Assembly (NCBI GenBank): GCA_016771945.1
Contig: QZLF01000002.1
Span: 558,001 to 622,000 of the forward strand
DNA from: Candidatus Leucobacter sulfamidivorax
GTDB lineage: Bacteria; Actinomycetota; Actinomycetes; Actinomycetales; Microbacteriaceae
Direction: 5' to 3'
Length of the DNA stretch: 64,000 nt
The translations under genes and the position numbers were made by a program. Positions 41,336 to 50,843 of this stretch are shown here, piece by piece (the stretch's first letter is position 1; the number at the start of each line of letters is the position of its first letter). The notes below the pieces were generated by a model. The model was not told where the DNA came from. It did no database searches and saw nothing but the letters and a program-made list of their open reading frames with translations.

Positions 41336-44155
41336 TCAGGCGTCGGCGCGATCCTCAGCCAGGAGCCGCACGACCTCGCCGCGCGACGACAGGTGCAGCT
41401 TGCGCAGCACGCTGGACACGTGCGAGCGCACGGTCGTGACCGAGACGAGGAGCGACTCGGCGATCTGGTTGTTCGAGCGTCCCTTCGCGAGCTGCCGTGC
41501 GATCTGCAGCTCGCGCGGGGTCAGCGTCGCGAGGCGGGCTCCGATACCGCCGGCGGAGGCCGCGACCGACTCGGCCTCCAGCCCGCGGCGCACCCGTGGC
41601 AGGTATCCGAGGGCGCCGATCTGCTCGAGCGTCTCCACCGCGGACTTCAGGCGCGCGCCGCCCTCCTGTGCTCGGCCGCTGCCGATGAGGAACTCGCCGA
41701 AGTCGGCAAGGGTGAGCCCGAGCGGCAGCGGGAAGGCGCGCTCGCGGATCGCCGCCTCGTAGTGCCACTGCGCCGCGGAGTCGTCGCCCAGCGCCTGCGC
41801 GTGCCTGGCCCGCAGCCAGTCGAGCGTGCCCCAGTACTCGTGCCACCGATCGCCGCGCAGTGACGCGAGGTCGGCGATGAGCGCGCCGGCCTCGTCCGTG
41901 CGCCCGAGATCCAGCAGCGCATGGGCTCGGTAGCCGAGGAAGCCGTGACGGGTGTTCACGAGGCGCTCGACCCACTCGCCGGAGGTCGCCTCGAGCACCG
42001 CGCCGGGGTCTCCCGCGGCCCGGGCGACCTCGCAGTCCGCGAGCACGGTGAGATCCGGCCCGTACCCCTCCCAGGAGAAGGAGCGCTGACGCCGGGCCTG
42101 CTCCGCGTACACGGCCGCGTCGTCCTGGCCGGTGACCGCCGAGACGATGCTGCGCAGCGCCGCCCACGAGCACCTCGTCTCGACGTCGAGCGAGCGATAG
42201 GTGAAGTCGGCCGCGGACTCGACGTACGCGCTCGCCGCGGCGAAGTCGTTCTGCAGGATGAGGCAGTCGGCGAAGATCAGCCGGGCGGTCCCTCCGGCCC
42301 ACGGCTCGCCGACCTGCTCGAGGAGCTCGACGCCCCGCTGCGCCAGGGCGCGGCCCTCGGCGAGCTCGCCGAGGGCGAGCTTGGCCCCGGCGACCGCGAC
42401 GAGGGCGTCGATCTTCAGGGAGGAGGCGGGGAGCGCGTCGATGCGCTGCTGCAGCTCGGGGAGGAGGGCCCTGACCCGATCCCACTCGCCCGCTATCTGA
42501 TGCTGGACCATCTGATAGCCGTCCAGCACGACCAGGCGCGCGTCGCGGGACACCATCCATGCGAGCCGCTGGTCCGAGAGCTCCGCGGCATCCGCGGGAG
42601 CCAGCTCGGTCAGCATCTTGGCGTGCGCGATCATCGGCGGGACCCGCTCGCGGTCCGGGGAGCGCATCGTGAGCAGCACGACCATGAACGCGAAGAACGC
42701 GACGACGGCGCGGTCGTCCGGGGTGTGCGCGGGGGCGGTGAGGAGGCGCTGGACCCGCTCCAGCGGGAGCGGCTGCGCGGCCCGGTGCGCCGAGAGCACG
42801 ATGGACAGGAACTCGTGGAGCACGCTCCGCGGCAGCGATTCGATCTCGTCCAGCAGGTCGAGCATCAGGTACGCGTTCTTCGCCTGGATGTGCAGGAGCG
42901 CGAGGCTCTCCAGCAGCTCCGTGCGGGCCGCCGGATCGTCCACGATGCCGAGGGCGTCGCGGATCACCTCGATGGCGTGGCCCGGGTTCTCCTTCTCGAC
43001 GGCCCCGGTGATGTAGTCGTGCACCTGCGCCCGGAGCCCGTCGTCCCACGAGTCCGCGCCGCGGATCGCGTGGCGGAACGAGCGGTGCCCCGTGGTCGTC
43101 TCGGCGAGGGCGCGGGACACGGAGCGGGCCCGCTCCGCGGGGAGGGCGTCGCGGATCGCGCTCGCGAGCAGCGTGTGCCTCGGCAGGATCGTGGAGCCGA
43201 ATCCCGACTCCGTGAGCACCTTGGCGGCGAGGGCCTCCTCGAGCGCGAGCGGCTCGCCGAGCCTCCGGGCGGCCGCGGCGAGACCCTCGCGGGTGAGCTC
43301 GTGCTCCGCGAGGCAGACCACCTCGCAGGTGCGCTGGGCCTCCGGGCTCAGCCGCTCGAACGCGTGCAGCAGCGGCGCGCCCTCGGAGACGACCATTCTG
43401 ATCGGGGCGTCCCAGGTGAGGTGCAGCTGCTCGATCTCGCGGTAGCTCAGCGCGGAGAGCACGCTGTCGACGCCGAAGAAGGAGCCGCCGGTCGCCTCCA
43501 GGATGCGCTGGGCCGTGTTCGCGGAGATGCCCGCGCCATGGCGCTCGAGCACGAGGGCGGCGATCTCGGCGGTGCTCAGCGGCTCGAGGTGGTGGTGGAC
43601 GTCGCGGGGGTTGCTAAGCGCCACGTCCTTGAGGAACCCGCCGAAGGAGCCCGGGAGGTGCGGGCTGCGCACTCCGAAGGCGAAGAGGGTCCTGCGGCCG
43701 GTGATCCTCGGCAGCAGGTACCGCAGCACGCGCTGCGACTCGCCGTCGACCCACTGGGCGTCATCGACGACGATCACGCGATCCGGCGACTTGCCCCCGC
43801 CGACCATGCGGCGCACGCACTCGCGAGCGACCGCGATCGTGTCGGTCGAGGTGTCCGGGGTGAAGAACCAGTCGGTGATCACCCCGCTCGCGATGAAGCG
43901 TTCGATGAAGCTGTAGGGCTCGTTGCGCTCGATCTCGTCGGCGCGCACGAAGGTCACCTGCCAGCGCGGGTCCTCGCTCGCCGCGTCGATGAGCTCGCGC
44001 AGCAGGAACGTCTTGCCGGTGCCCTCCATGCCGTCGAGCACGAACGCGAGCCCGCCCTGCTGGCCGGCCTTCTGCAGCACCTCCGCCGCAAATCGGCGCC
44101 TCGCTCCGATGGGGGACTGCGGGGGTCTTCGATCGCCGTTGGTTCCCGAGTCCAC
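41336..44155 (-). CDS. LAL-type LuxR transcriptional regulator
   Basis: A large regulator of about 939 residues. It starts with a STAND/AAA ATPase: Walker A GMEGTGKTFLLREL, Walker B RVIVVDDAQW. A long helical repeat region follows, then a LuxR HTH at the C-terminus (LTPRELQIARQLAKGRSNNQ and VTTVRSHVSSVLRKL). GTG 44155 is chosen because it leaves a free promoter gap before the divergent deacetylase; an ATG at 44284 would add 43 residues of unlikely sequence. It converges on the frameshifted LuxR-like gene, 33 bp apart, and may control the Ini-like cluster. Confidence 0.85.
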   Translation of the reverse strand: MDSGTNGDRRPPQSPIGARRRFAAEVLQKAGQQGGLAFVLDGMEGTGKTFLLRELIDAASEDPRWQVTFVRADEIERNEPYSFIERFIASGVITDWFFTPDTSTDTIAVARECVRRMVGGGKSPDRVIVVDDAQWVDGESQRVLRYLLPRITGRRTLFAFGVRSPHLPGSFGGFLKDVALSNPRDVHHHLEPLSTAEIAALVLERHGAGISANTAQRILEATGGSFFGVDSVLSALSYREIEQLHLTWDAPIRMVVSEGAPLLHAFERLSPEAQRTCEVVCLAEHELTREGLAAAARRLGEPLALEEALAAKVLTESGFGSTILPRHTLLASAIRDALPAERARSVSRALAETTTGHRSFRHAIRGADSWDDGLRAQVHDYITGAVEKENPGHAIEVIRDALGIVDDPAARTELLESLALLHIQAKNAYLMLDLLDEIESLPRSVLHEFLSIVLSAHRAAQPLPLERVQRLLTAPAHTPDDRAVVAFFAFMVVLLTMRSPDRERVPPMIAHAKMLTELAPADAAELSDQRLAWMVSRDARLVVLDGYQMVQHQIAGEWDRVRALLPELQQRIDALPASSLKIDALVAVAGAKLALGELAEGRALAQRGVELLEQVGEPWAGGTARLIFADCLILQNDFAAASAYVESAADFTYRSLDVETRCSWAALRSIVSAVTGQDDAAVYAEQARRQRSFSWEGYGPDLTVLADCEVARAAGDPGAVLEATSGEWVERLVNTRHGFLGYRAHALLDLGRTDEAGALIADLASLRGDRWHEYWGTLDWLRARHAQALGDDSAAQWHYEAAIRERAFPLPLGLTLADFGEFLIGSGRAQEGGARLKSAVETLEQIGALGYLPRVRRGLEAESVAASAGGIGARLATLTPRELQIARQLAKGRSNNQIAESLLVSVTTVRSHVSSVLRKLHLSSRGEVVRLLAEDRADA

Positions 44156-44319
44156 AACTACCCCCGGTGTCTTTCTCGTTCGGAATCCCCCTCGCCAATC
44201 ATACGCGAGCGCGGAATCCGGGTTCTGGGTGTGCGCTTTGGAAACTCTCGGCGCGCGCATTGCCGCCGGAGGCGGGCGAGCCATATGATTCAGCTGCGGA
44301 CGGCAGGCAGGGGATGGCT

Positions 44320-45225
44320 ATGGCTGAGGGTTCTGAACGGATCGCGGGCGGCGTCACCGGCCCCATTGCGGGCCCCGTCACCCGCCGCACGGCCCTGGGG
44401 ATCTCGGCGGTCGGGCTCGGGGCCTTCCTCACCGCGTGCGGCTCGCCGCCGGGCTCGGCCTCCGCGCCGGTCGTGCCCGAGGCTCCCGCCGAGCCGACGG
44501 AGCCGGTCGCGCCTCCGGCGGAGTCCGAGCCGGAACCCGAGCCGGAGCCGGAACCGGAGCCGCCCGTCTCACAGGCGCCGGTGCTCGACCGGGTCCCCGC
44601 GCCCGCCGGCCCGTTCTACGGCTTGCCGGGCGAGGGCAACCTGCTCGCCTGGACGGTCGACGACGGTGCCGACTCGGCGGTCGTCGCGGCCTACGCCGCC
44701 TTCGCCGCCGCGACCGGCACCCGGCTGACGCTCTTCGCCACCGGCAGCTACCCGGCATGGGCCGAGAACGCCGAGGCGCTGCGGCCGCTCGTGGAGAGCG
44801 GCCAGGTGCAGATCGGCAACCACACCTGGAGCCATCCGAACCTCACGGCCCTCTCCGACCAGGGCATCATCGACGAGCTGCAGAGCACCCACGACCTCAT
44901 CGCCTCGCTCTACGGCGTCGATGCGAGGCCCTACTACCGGCCTCCCTACGGCTACTTCGACGATCGCGTGCTCGCGGTCGCCGCGAGCATCGGATACACG
45001 GCGCCGACGATGTGGTACGGCTCGCTCTCGGACTCAGGGTACCTGCCGTCGGATCAGATCGTCGCGCTGGCCGACCAGTGGTTCCTGCCGCAGCACATCG
45101 TGATCGGCCATCTGAACTTCCCGCCGGTGACCGAGGTCTTCCCGCAGCTGTCGCAGATCATCGCCGCGCGCGGGCTCACGACCGTCACGCTCAACGACGT
45201 CTTCACGAGCGAGTTCCACCCGTAG
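44320..45225 (+). CDS. Polysaccharide deacetylase, Tat-exported lipoprotein
   Basis: A NodB-type carbohydrate esterase. The N-terminus has a twin-arginine signal (TRRTALGISAVGLGAFLTAC) with an LTAC lipobox, so it should be exported by Tat and lipid-anchored. A Glu/Pro-rich linker follows. The NodB motifs are TVDDG (metal Asp pair), HTWSHP and RPPYG. It probably removes N-acetyl groups from wall glycans. ATG 44320 is preferred since AGGGG is 6 bp upstream; ATG 44314 is two codons earlier. It is divergent from the LAL regulator. Confidence 0.88.
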   Translation: MAEGSERIAGGVTGPIAGPVTRRTALGISAVGLGAFLTACGSPPGSASAPVVPEAPAEPTEPVAPPAESEPEPEPEPEPEPPVSQAPVLDRVPAPAGPFYGLPGEGNLLAWTVDDGADSAVVAAYAAFAAATGTRLTLFATGSYPAWAENAEALRPLVESGQVQIGNHTWSHPNLTALSDQGIIDELQSTHDLIASLYGVDARPYYRPPYGYFDDRVLAVAASIGYTAPTMWYGSLSDSGYLPSDQIVALADQWFLPQHIVIGHLNFPPVTEVFPQLSQIIAARGLTTVTLNDVFTSEFHP

Positions 45226-45306
45226 GCTCTGCGACGGTTGTATCGACCGTGGCCGAGCGAGACCGACCGCGACGGACCGAGACGGACCGCGCCGGCCTGC
45301 GCACCA

Positions 45307-46773
45307 TCACCACGGCGGCGGGCCCGAATCCATGGGCACCGCTCGTGCTCGCGTCACGTTATTCTCGGGATTCCCGGGCGGTGGCCTCCGCTCGGGGAGG
45401 TCCTCGTAGCAGCGACCGGTGGGGGAACGCCAGACGAGCACCCCGTCCGGACGCTGCGCCACGCTCCATCGGATGCCGATCGCGAGGTCCGGGTGCTTCA
45501 GCGCGTGGTGGCGCCGGCACAGATGCGCGAGGTTGCCGACCTCGGTGCGGCCTCCCGCGGCCCACTCGACGGTGTGGTCGACGTCGCAGTGCTCGACGGG
45601 CATGCGGCAGCCCGGGAAACGGCAGTGCTCGTCCCGCGCCTCGAGCACCCGTCGCATCGCCTCGGTCGGCCGATACCTGTCGGTGGCCCGCACCCCGCCG
45701 CTCTCGTCGACGGCGACGCGGTCCCAGCCCGGGGCGACCGCGCTGAGCCGCCGGGCGGTCGTCGCGTCGACGGGCCCGTAGCCGCCGAGCGTCGCGGGAC
45801 CCCGGTCTTCGACCGGGACCGTGATCGTCACCCGTGGCACGATGCCCGCGACCGTTCGTGCTGCCGGAGTCGGATCGGGGGAGATGCCGGTGAGCAGCAG
45901 CTCGCACAGCAGATCGGCCCGCAGCTGGTCGAGCGCGCGCGGATCGGCGGGGGTGTCAGCAGAGATATCGGCGTCCGGCGTATCGGCGTCTCGAGTATCG
46001 GCGCCCGGAATATCGGGGCCCGGGATATCGGCCGCCGGGGCATCCGGCACCGCGGAGCCGGCAGACGCGCGCCGCCGGGCCGCCCGCCCGCCGCGCGTCA
46101 GCCGGTCGTAGATGCCGTGCGCGAGCACCGCGGGCAGCTCGGCGCCCAGCTCGGCCATACCGTCGGGGAGGTCCCGCAGCCAGACGCGGCGATGCTCGGC
46201 CGCCCGGACGTGGCGCTCTTCCTGCGCCTCGGGCTGCAGAGCCTCGGCGATCCGCCGGGCCGTCGGCCGGAGCCGGCTGGCCGTGGTCTCGCAGGCGATC
46301 GCGAGCACCCGCTGCTCGTAGGGCCGGCGGAGCTCGGCGGGAAGTCGCTCGCCCTCCTCCGCGATGACGCGGGCGTGGGCCGGGGCGATCCGCCCGCCCT
46401 CGAGGGCCTCGACCGCCGCCGGATATCCGAAGACGAGCGTGTGGGCCTCGCGCAGGCGCCCGAGGATCGCGCGGTTGCTCGTGCGCGTCACGGCTGCGAG
46501 CTCAGCGGCGTAGGACCGGAGCGCGAGCGCGGGATCCGCGTCCCCCTGCCGCTCGGCGATCTCGACCACCTCCGCGAGGATGCGCGCCTGCCGCGCGTGC
46601 TCGCGGGCCACGGCGGCGTGCGAGTCGCGCCACTGCTCGGTCAGGCGGTCGAGGCGCTGCACCGGCGATTCCGCGCCGGCGCGCTCGAAGCGCACTCGTG
46701 ACGGGCGCCCTGCAGCGGCCTGAGCGACGGGCGGAGCGTCGGCCGGGGCGGCTGCGGAGGGACGGGGGTTCAT
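45307..46773 (-). CDS. DUF222 / HNH endonuclease protein
   Basis: A 488-residue protein of a type that is abundant in multiple copies in Micrococcales. It has an N-terminal DUF222 domain and a C-terminal HNH motif: CRFPGC, CDVDHTVEWAAGG and NLAHLCRRHHALKH. A Pro/Asp-rich spacer made of short repeats (IPGPDIPGADTRDADTPDAD) separates the halves. The biological role of this family is not established; it may be linked to mobile DNA. ATG 46773 begins MNPRPSAAAP. Confidence 0.9.
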   Translation of the reverse strand: MNPRPSAAAPADAPPVAQAAAGRPSRVRFERAGAESPVQRLDRLTEQWRDSHAAVAREHARQARILAEVVEIAERQGDADPALALRSYAAELAAVTRTSNRAILGRLREAHTLVFGYPAAVEALEGGRIAPAHARVIAEEGERLPAELRRPYEQRVLAIACETTASRLRPTARRIAEALQPEAQEERHVRAAEHRRVWLRDLPDGMAELGAELPAVLAHGIYDRLTRGGRAARRRASAGSAVPDAPAADIPGPDIPGADTRDADTPDADISADTPADPRALDQLRADLLCELLLTGISPDPTPAARTVAGIVPRVTITVPVEDRGPATLGGYGPVDATTARRLSAVAPGWDRVAVDESGGVRATDRYRPTEAMRRVLEARDEHCRFPGCRMPVEHCDVDHTVEWAAGGRTEVGNLAHLCRRHHALKHPDLAIGIRWSVAQRPDGVLVWRSPTGRCYEDLPERRPPPGNPENNVTRARAVPMDSGPPPW

Positions 46774-46905
46774 GTCGCTCAGTCAACCAGCGACCACCGA
46801 CGTTGATGCCCCGTCTCGAGGCCGTCCCGATCCAAGGTTCGGGGCGGTTTCCTGTGGAGGCACGACAACGTCCGACAGCGCCCGACGACGAGCCTCCGAC
46901 GGAGC

Positions 46906-48141
46906 TCAGTCGTCGATCGGCGCGAGGCTGCGCAGCTGCGTCACATGGCGCGGCTCGAGCTCTTCGAGCGAGGACACCCCGAGCAGCGCCATGGTGCGCA
47001 CGATCTCGCTGCGCAGGATCGCGATGGCTCGATCCACACCCTCGCGTCCGCCCGCCATCAGCCCGTAGAGATACGCACGGCCGATGAGCGCGAATCTCGC
47101 CCCTAGCGCGACCGAGGCGACGATGTCGGCTCCGTTCATGACGCCCGTGTCGAGCATCACCGTCGCGTCGCGGCCGACCTCGCGGACGACCCGCGGCAGC
47201 AGATGGAACGGCACCGGGGCGCGGTCGAGCTGCCGGCCGCCGTGGTTCGACAGCACGATGCCGTCGACCCCGCGGTCGATGAGTCGCGTCGCGTCGGCGA
47301 CCGTCTGCACGCCCTTCACGACGAGCCGGCCCGGCCACATGTCCCGGATCGTGTCGAGATCCTCGTACGAGATCGTGGGATCCATCGCCGAGGCGATGAA
47401 ATCGCCCACGGTGCCGCCCGTGGCCGAGAGCGAGGCGAACTCGAGCTTCGGCGTCGTGAGGAAGTCGAACCACCACCAGGGGCGGGGGATCGCGTTCAGC
47501 ACGGTGCGCGGTGTCAGCTGCGGCGGGATCGAGAAGCCGTTCCGCGTGTCGCGCAGCCGGGCGCCGGAGATCGGGGTGTCGACCGTGAACATGAGCGTGT
47601 CGAAGCCGGCCCGCGCCGCGCGCTCGACGAGGCCGTACGAGATCTCTCGCTCGCGCATGACGTAGAGCTGGAACCAGTTGCGCCCCTCGGGGTTCGCGAG
47701 CCGCACGTGCTCGATCGAGGTCGTGCCGAAGGTCGAGAGGGTGAAGGGGATGCCGGCGTGGCCCGCGGCGCCCGCGCCCGCGGTCTCCCCCTCGGTCTGC
47801 ATGAGACGGGTGAAACCGGTGGGGGCGATGCCGAACGGCAGTGCGGCGGGACCGCCGAGGATCTCGGTGGAGGTGTCCACGGCGGTCGCGGGCCGGAGGA
47901 TGTCGGGATGGAACTCGATCTCCTCGAAGGCCCGGCGGGCGCGGGCGAGCGAGACCTCGCCCTCGGCCGCGCCGTCGGTGTAGTCGAAGGCCGCCCTCGG
48001 GGTGCGCCGCTTCGCGATGCGGCGCAGGTCGGCGATGGTGAGCGCCGCCTCGAGGCGGCGGCGCCTGCCGTCGAAGTCGGGACGCTTGAAGCGCATGAGC
48101 TCGAAGACCTCCGCCGGGCGGGGGAGTCGGCGCTCCACCAT
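46906..48141 (-). CDS. lldD: FMN-dependent alpha-hydroxy acid (L-lactate) dehydrogenase
   Basis: TIM-barrel flavoenzyme, 411 residues, of the LldD/glycolate oxidase family that oxidises L-lactate or another 2-hydroxy acid to the keto acid. The N-terminal [24 protein letters not shown], and FMN-binding catalytic SNHGGRQLD with the active-site His are seen. The ATG overlaps the TetR stop by 4 bp (ATGA), so regulator and enzyme are co-translated. Exact substrate cannot be fixed from the sequence. Confidence 0.9.
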   Translation of the reverse strand: MVERRLPRPAEVFELMRFKRPDFDGRRRRLEAALTIADLRRIAKRRTPRAAFDYTDGAAEGEVSLARARRAFEEIEFHPDILRPATAVDTSTEILGGPAALPFGIAPTGFTRLMQTEGETAGAGAAGHAGIPFTLSTFGTTSIEHVRLANPEGRNWFQLYVMREREISYGLVERAARAGFDTLMFTVDTPISGARLRDTRNGFSIPPQLTPRTVLNAIPRPWWWFDFLTTPKLEFASLSATGGTVGDFIASAMDPTISYEDLDTIRDMWPGRLVVKGVQTVADATRLIDRGVDGIVLSNHGGRQLDRAPVPFHLLPRVVREVGRDATVMLDTGVMNGADIVASVALGARFALIGRAYLYGLMAGGREGVDRAIAILRSEIVRTMALLGVSSLEELEPRHVTQLRSLAPIDD

Positions 48142-48890
48142 CAGCGCAGCCGATCCTCGACCGCGGCGCCGACCGCGCGCAGCACCTCTTCCGGGCTCGC
48201 GGACGCGTCGAAGGCGGCGATCACGACGCGGGCGGAGCCGCGGGCGGCGTCTGCGCTGCCACGATCGGCACCGCCGCGATCCGCCCCGCCGGTCCCGCGC
48301 TCCCCGAGCCACGGCGAGAAGCGCGAGACGAGCGCGCGCAGCTCGACGTCGAGCAGGCCCGCCGCACGCGGATCGGGATCGCGCAGCCAGCGCCGCAGGG
48401 CGGCATTGTGCACGGCCACGATCGCCGAGGAGAGCGCGATCGGCACCCAGGCGGGGGTGTCGGGCGGCATGGACGCCGCGAGGTAGGCCGCGTACACCCG
48501 CTCGTAGCGGTGGGTGATGACGAGCTCCCGCTCGCGCAGCGCCGGAGTGCGGCGCAGCAGCTGCGAGCGCAGCTGCGCGGCCTCGGGGTCGCGGGTGAGC
48601 AGGTGCAGCACGTCGACCGTGGCGCGCGCGAGCGCCTCCTCGAGGGGCTCGCGAGTCTCACCCAGGAACGCCTCGACCCGCGCAAGGGCGAGGTCGTGGT
48701 CGGCGAAGATCACGTCGTCCTTGCTGCCGAAGCGACGGAAGAAGGTGCTGCGGCTCATGCCCACGGCGTCGGCCAGCTCGCCCGCCGTCGTGGCCTCGAA
48801 GCCGTGCTCGGCGAGGAAGCGGATCGCCACCGCGCCGAGCTCCGCGGGTGCGGCGGGGCGCCGCGGCTTCGCGACTGGCTGATCGGGCAT
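48141..48890 (-). CDS. TetR-family transcriptional regulator
   Basis: A 249-residue repressor. The HTH is [24 protein letters not shown], followed by a ligand domain ending in a Gly/Ala/Arg-rich tail with [12 protein letters not shown] repeats. ATG 48890 ([11 protein letters not shown]) gives the expected short basic leader. It is first in a two-gene operon with lldD. The divergent acyl-CoA dehydrogenase gene lies 233 bp away with a TGAGAC-TGG-GTCTCA palindrome between them, its probable operator. Confidence 0.88.
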   Translation of the reverse strand: MPDQPVAKPRRPAAPAELGAVAIRFLAEHGFEATTAGELADAVGMSRSTFFRRFGSKDDVIFADHDLALARVEAFLGETREPLEEALARATVDVLHLLTRDPEAAQLRSQLLRRTPALRERELVITHRYERVYAAYLAASMPPDTPAWVPIALSSAIVAVHNAALRRWLRDPDPRAAGLLDVELRALVSRFSPWLGERGTGGADRGGADRGSADAARGSARVVIAAFDASASPEEVLRAVGAAVEDRLR

Positions 48891-48997
48891 AGGGCGAACG
48901 TAGCATAAATCCGAGAATGGTACGCGGTTCCAGTGCCTTGAAATGCAATGAACAGAAAAGCGAGTGAAGCGAGTCCGCAAGACATCGCTCTTGTCAT

Positions 48998-49012
48998 TGA
49001 GACTGGGTCTCA
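48998..49012. promoter_or_regulatory. TetR-type operator palindrome
   Basis: TGAGAC-TGG-GTCTCA is a perfect 6-3-6 inverted repeat in the gap between tetR-lldD and the acyl-CoA dehydrogenase gene, 111 bp before the latter's start. This gap is less GC-rich than its flanks. The adjacent TetR is the obvious candidate binder and could control both directions. Confidence 0.6.
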
Positions 49013-49123
49013 TGCATACTCGATCTACAGGCATCGTGCCCGGGAGCCCCCTGGAGCCCGACGCGCCCCGATCGAACAGCCCCGGACAGACGGGCGATGA
49101 AAGAGGAAGAAAGAGGAACCCTC

Positions 49124-50338
49124 ATGAGCCAGCACGTGAGCCTCGGCACCGAAGAGCCCGACTACCAGCTCTGGGAGCCGATCGACCCCGACGTCTCGGG
49201 GGTCTTCAAGGGCATCTCGTCCGACGACCTCGCCTACCGCGATCGCGCCCGCGCCTTCGTGCAGGACGAGCTGCGCCCCGTCATCGCCGGCTACTGGGAT
49301 CGCGCGGAATACCCGCTGCACCTCGCGAAGCGGCTCGGAGAGCTCGACCTGATCCGCGACGGCATCGACGTTCCGGGCTTCCCCGAGCAGAGCCTCCTGG
49401 CCGCGGTGCTCACCACGATGGAGCTCTCGCGCGGCGACGGCTCGATCGCGACCATCGTCGGGGTGCAGGGCGCACTCGCGCTGCGCTCGATCGCCTACTG
49501 CGGCAGCGAGGAGCAGAAGGATCGCTGGCTCGCGCCGCTCGCCCGCGGGGAGGAGCTCGGCGCCTTTGCGCTCACGGAGCCCACCCACGGCAGCGACTCG
49601 GTCAGCCTCGAGACCCGTGCCCGGCAGGACGGCGACGAGTACGTCATCGACGGGCACAAGAAGTGGATCGGCTCGGGCAGCGTCGGCGACGTCGCCGTCG
49701 TGTGGGCCCGCGGCGACGACGGCCAGGTGCAGGGCTTCCTCGTGCCGCAGGACGCGCCCGGCTACACGGGCACGACCATCGAGGGCAAGATGTCGCTGCG
49801 CGCCATCTGGCAGGCGCACATCGAGTTCGCGGGCGTGCGCGTCGGCGCCGACGCGAAGATGCCCGGCGCCCGCAGCTTCAAGGACACCGCGCGCGTGCTG
49901 CAGGCCACCCGCCTCGGCGTCGCCTGGGGTGCGCTCGGCCAGGCGCAGGCCGTCTACGAGACCGCGGTGCACTACTCGAAGCAGCGCCAGCAGTTCGGCC
50001 GCCTGCTCGCGGCCTCGCCCATCGTGCAGAACCGCCTCGCCGAGATGCTGAGCCAGCTCACGACGCTGCAGACCCTGCTGATGCAGCTCACCCGCGCCGA
50101 GGAGGCCGGCGAGCTCTCGGGCGCCGGCGCCTCGCTCGGCAAGTACACCGCCACGCGCACCGCGCGTCAGATGGCGGCGAACGCCCGCGACCTGCTCGGC
50201 GGCAACGGCATCCTGCTCGAGAACCGCGCCGCGCGGCACTTCGCCGACATCGAGGCGCTGCACACCTACGAGGGCACGGAGACCGTGCAGGCGCTCATCA
50301 TCGGGCGGGAGATCACCGGCATCTCCGCCTTCGCGTAG
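49124..50338 (+). CDS. Acyl-CoA dehydrogenase, glutaryl-CoA dehydrogenase-like
   Basis: FAD enzyme of 404 residues. ALTEPTHGSDSVSLETRARQ and YVIDGHKKWIGSG form the flavin site; RQQFGRLLAASPIVQNRLAEM is the dimer/FAD region; the catalytic base is the Glu in TYEGTETVQALIIGREITGI, as in glutaryl-CoA dehydrogenase. Glutaryl-CoA oxidation in lysine or tryptophan breakdown is the best guess. ATG 49124 follows GAGGAA at 5 bp; an in-frame ATG 9 codons earlier is less likely. Its 3' end is partly duplicated downstream. Confidence 0.9.
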   Translation: MSQHVSLGTEEPDYQLWEPIDPDVSGVFKGISSDDLAYRDRARAFVQDELRPVIAGYWDRAEYPLHLAKRLGELDLIRDGIDVPGFPEQSLLAAVLTTMELSRGDGSIATIVGVQGALALRSIAYCGSEEQKDRWLAPLARGEELGAFALTEPTHGSDSVSLETRARQDGDEYVIDGHKKWIGSGSVGDVAVVWARGDDGQVQGFLVPQDAPGYTGTTIEGKMSLRAIWQAHIEFAGVRVGADAKMPGARSFKDTARVLQATRLGVAWGALGQAQAVYETAVHYSKQRQQFGRLLAASPIVQNRLAEMLSQLTTLQTLLMQLTRAEEAGELSGAGASLGKYTATRTARQMAANARDLLGGNGILLENRAARHFADIEALHTYEGTETVQALIIGREITGISAFA

Positions 50339-50456
50339 AGGACACTGTTTGCGGGCTCGGCGGGGCGAGTCGCAGAGCGACCTCGCCGCGCCGGGCGGAG
50401 GGCCAGAAATGGCCCTCCGCTGATCCGGCACGGGCATCTCCGCCTTCGCGTAGAGG
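50318..50456 (+). repeat. Duplicated 3' end of the acyl-CoA dehydrogenase gene
   Basis: 24 identical bases, GGCATCTCCGCCTTCGCGTA and four more, occur at 50318-50341 (gene end) and 50433-50456 (non-coding). The similarity continues for some 20 more bases in weaker form. A third, more diverged version (GGCATCAGCCTTCGCTCAGAG) lies at about 50480-50500 and runs into the stop of the next gene. The unit period is about 115 bp, then about 47 bp. Confidence 0.75.
50395..50420. terminator. Hairpin terminator between convergent genes
   Basis: GCGGAGGGCC-AGAAAT-GGCCCTCCGC has a perfect 10-bp GC-rich stem and a 6-nt loop. It sits between the convergent acyl-CoA dehydrogenase gene and the Tes-like operon and could stop transcription from both sides. 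No U-tract follows, which is usual in high-GC actinobacteria. A smaller stem (GTCGC-AGA-GCGAC) precedes it. Confidence 0.75.
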
Positions 50457-50494
50457 GCGCTGTCAGCGGGCCCGGCGTCGGCATCAGCCTTCGC

Positions 50495-50830
50495 TCAGAG
50501 CCCGCTCAGCAGTCCCATGCATGGCCCGATCACCACGAGCCAACTCGCGGCCGCCGCGATGAGCATGCCGAGACCGATGCGGCGCGCCCGCTCGGAGAGC
50601 GCGACGAACACCCCGACGATCGCGGGGACCAGGAAGTAGAGGATCAGTCCGCCGAACCCTGCGAAGAGGCCCGCGCCGATCAGCGGCAGCATGAGCGCGC
50701 CGAACAGCACGTACGCGCCGCAGCCTATGCCGACGCCGCCCCAGATCGATCCGCCCGGGCGCGGGTCTCGGGGAGTGGGCGCGGTCTGCGGCGCGGCCGG
50801 TTCCTCGGGCGGAGGGGGTGCGTCGCTCAC
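50495..50830 (-). CDS. Small membrane protein, 111 aa, end of Tes-like operon
   Basis: Unknown protein with a Pro-rich cytosolic start (MSDAPPPPEEPAAPQTAPTP) followed by three hydrophobic segments (GVGIGCGAYVLFGALMLPLI; LFAGFGGLILYFLVPAIVGVF; GLGMLIAAAASWLVVIG). It lies 13 bp after the Pro/Gln-rich gene, so it belongs to the same operon. I do not recognise the family. Pro-rich N-termini on two neighbouring small membrane proteins suggest they may interact or be scaffolds. Confidence 0.7.
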   Translation of the reverse strand: MSDAPPPPEEPAAPQTAPTPRDPRPGGSIWGGVGIGCGAYVLFGALMLPLIGAGLFAGFGGLILYFLVPAIVGVFVALSERARRIGLGMLIAAAASWLVVIGPCMGLLSGL

Positions 50831-50843
50831 CGCTGCCCGCGTC

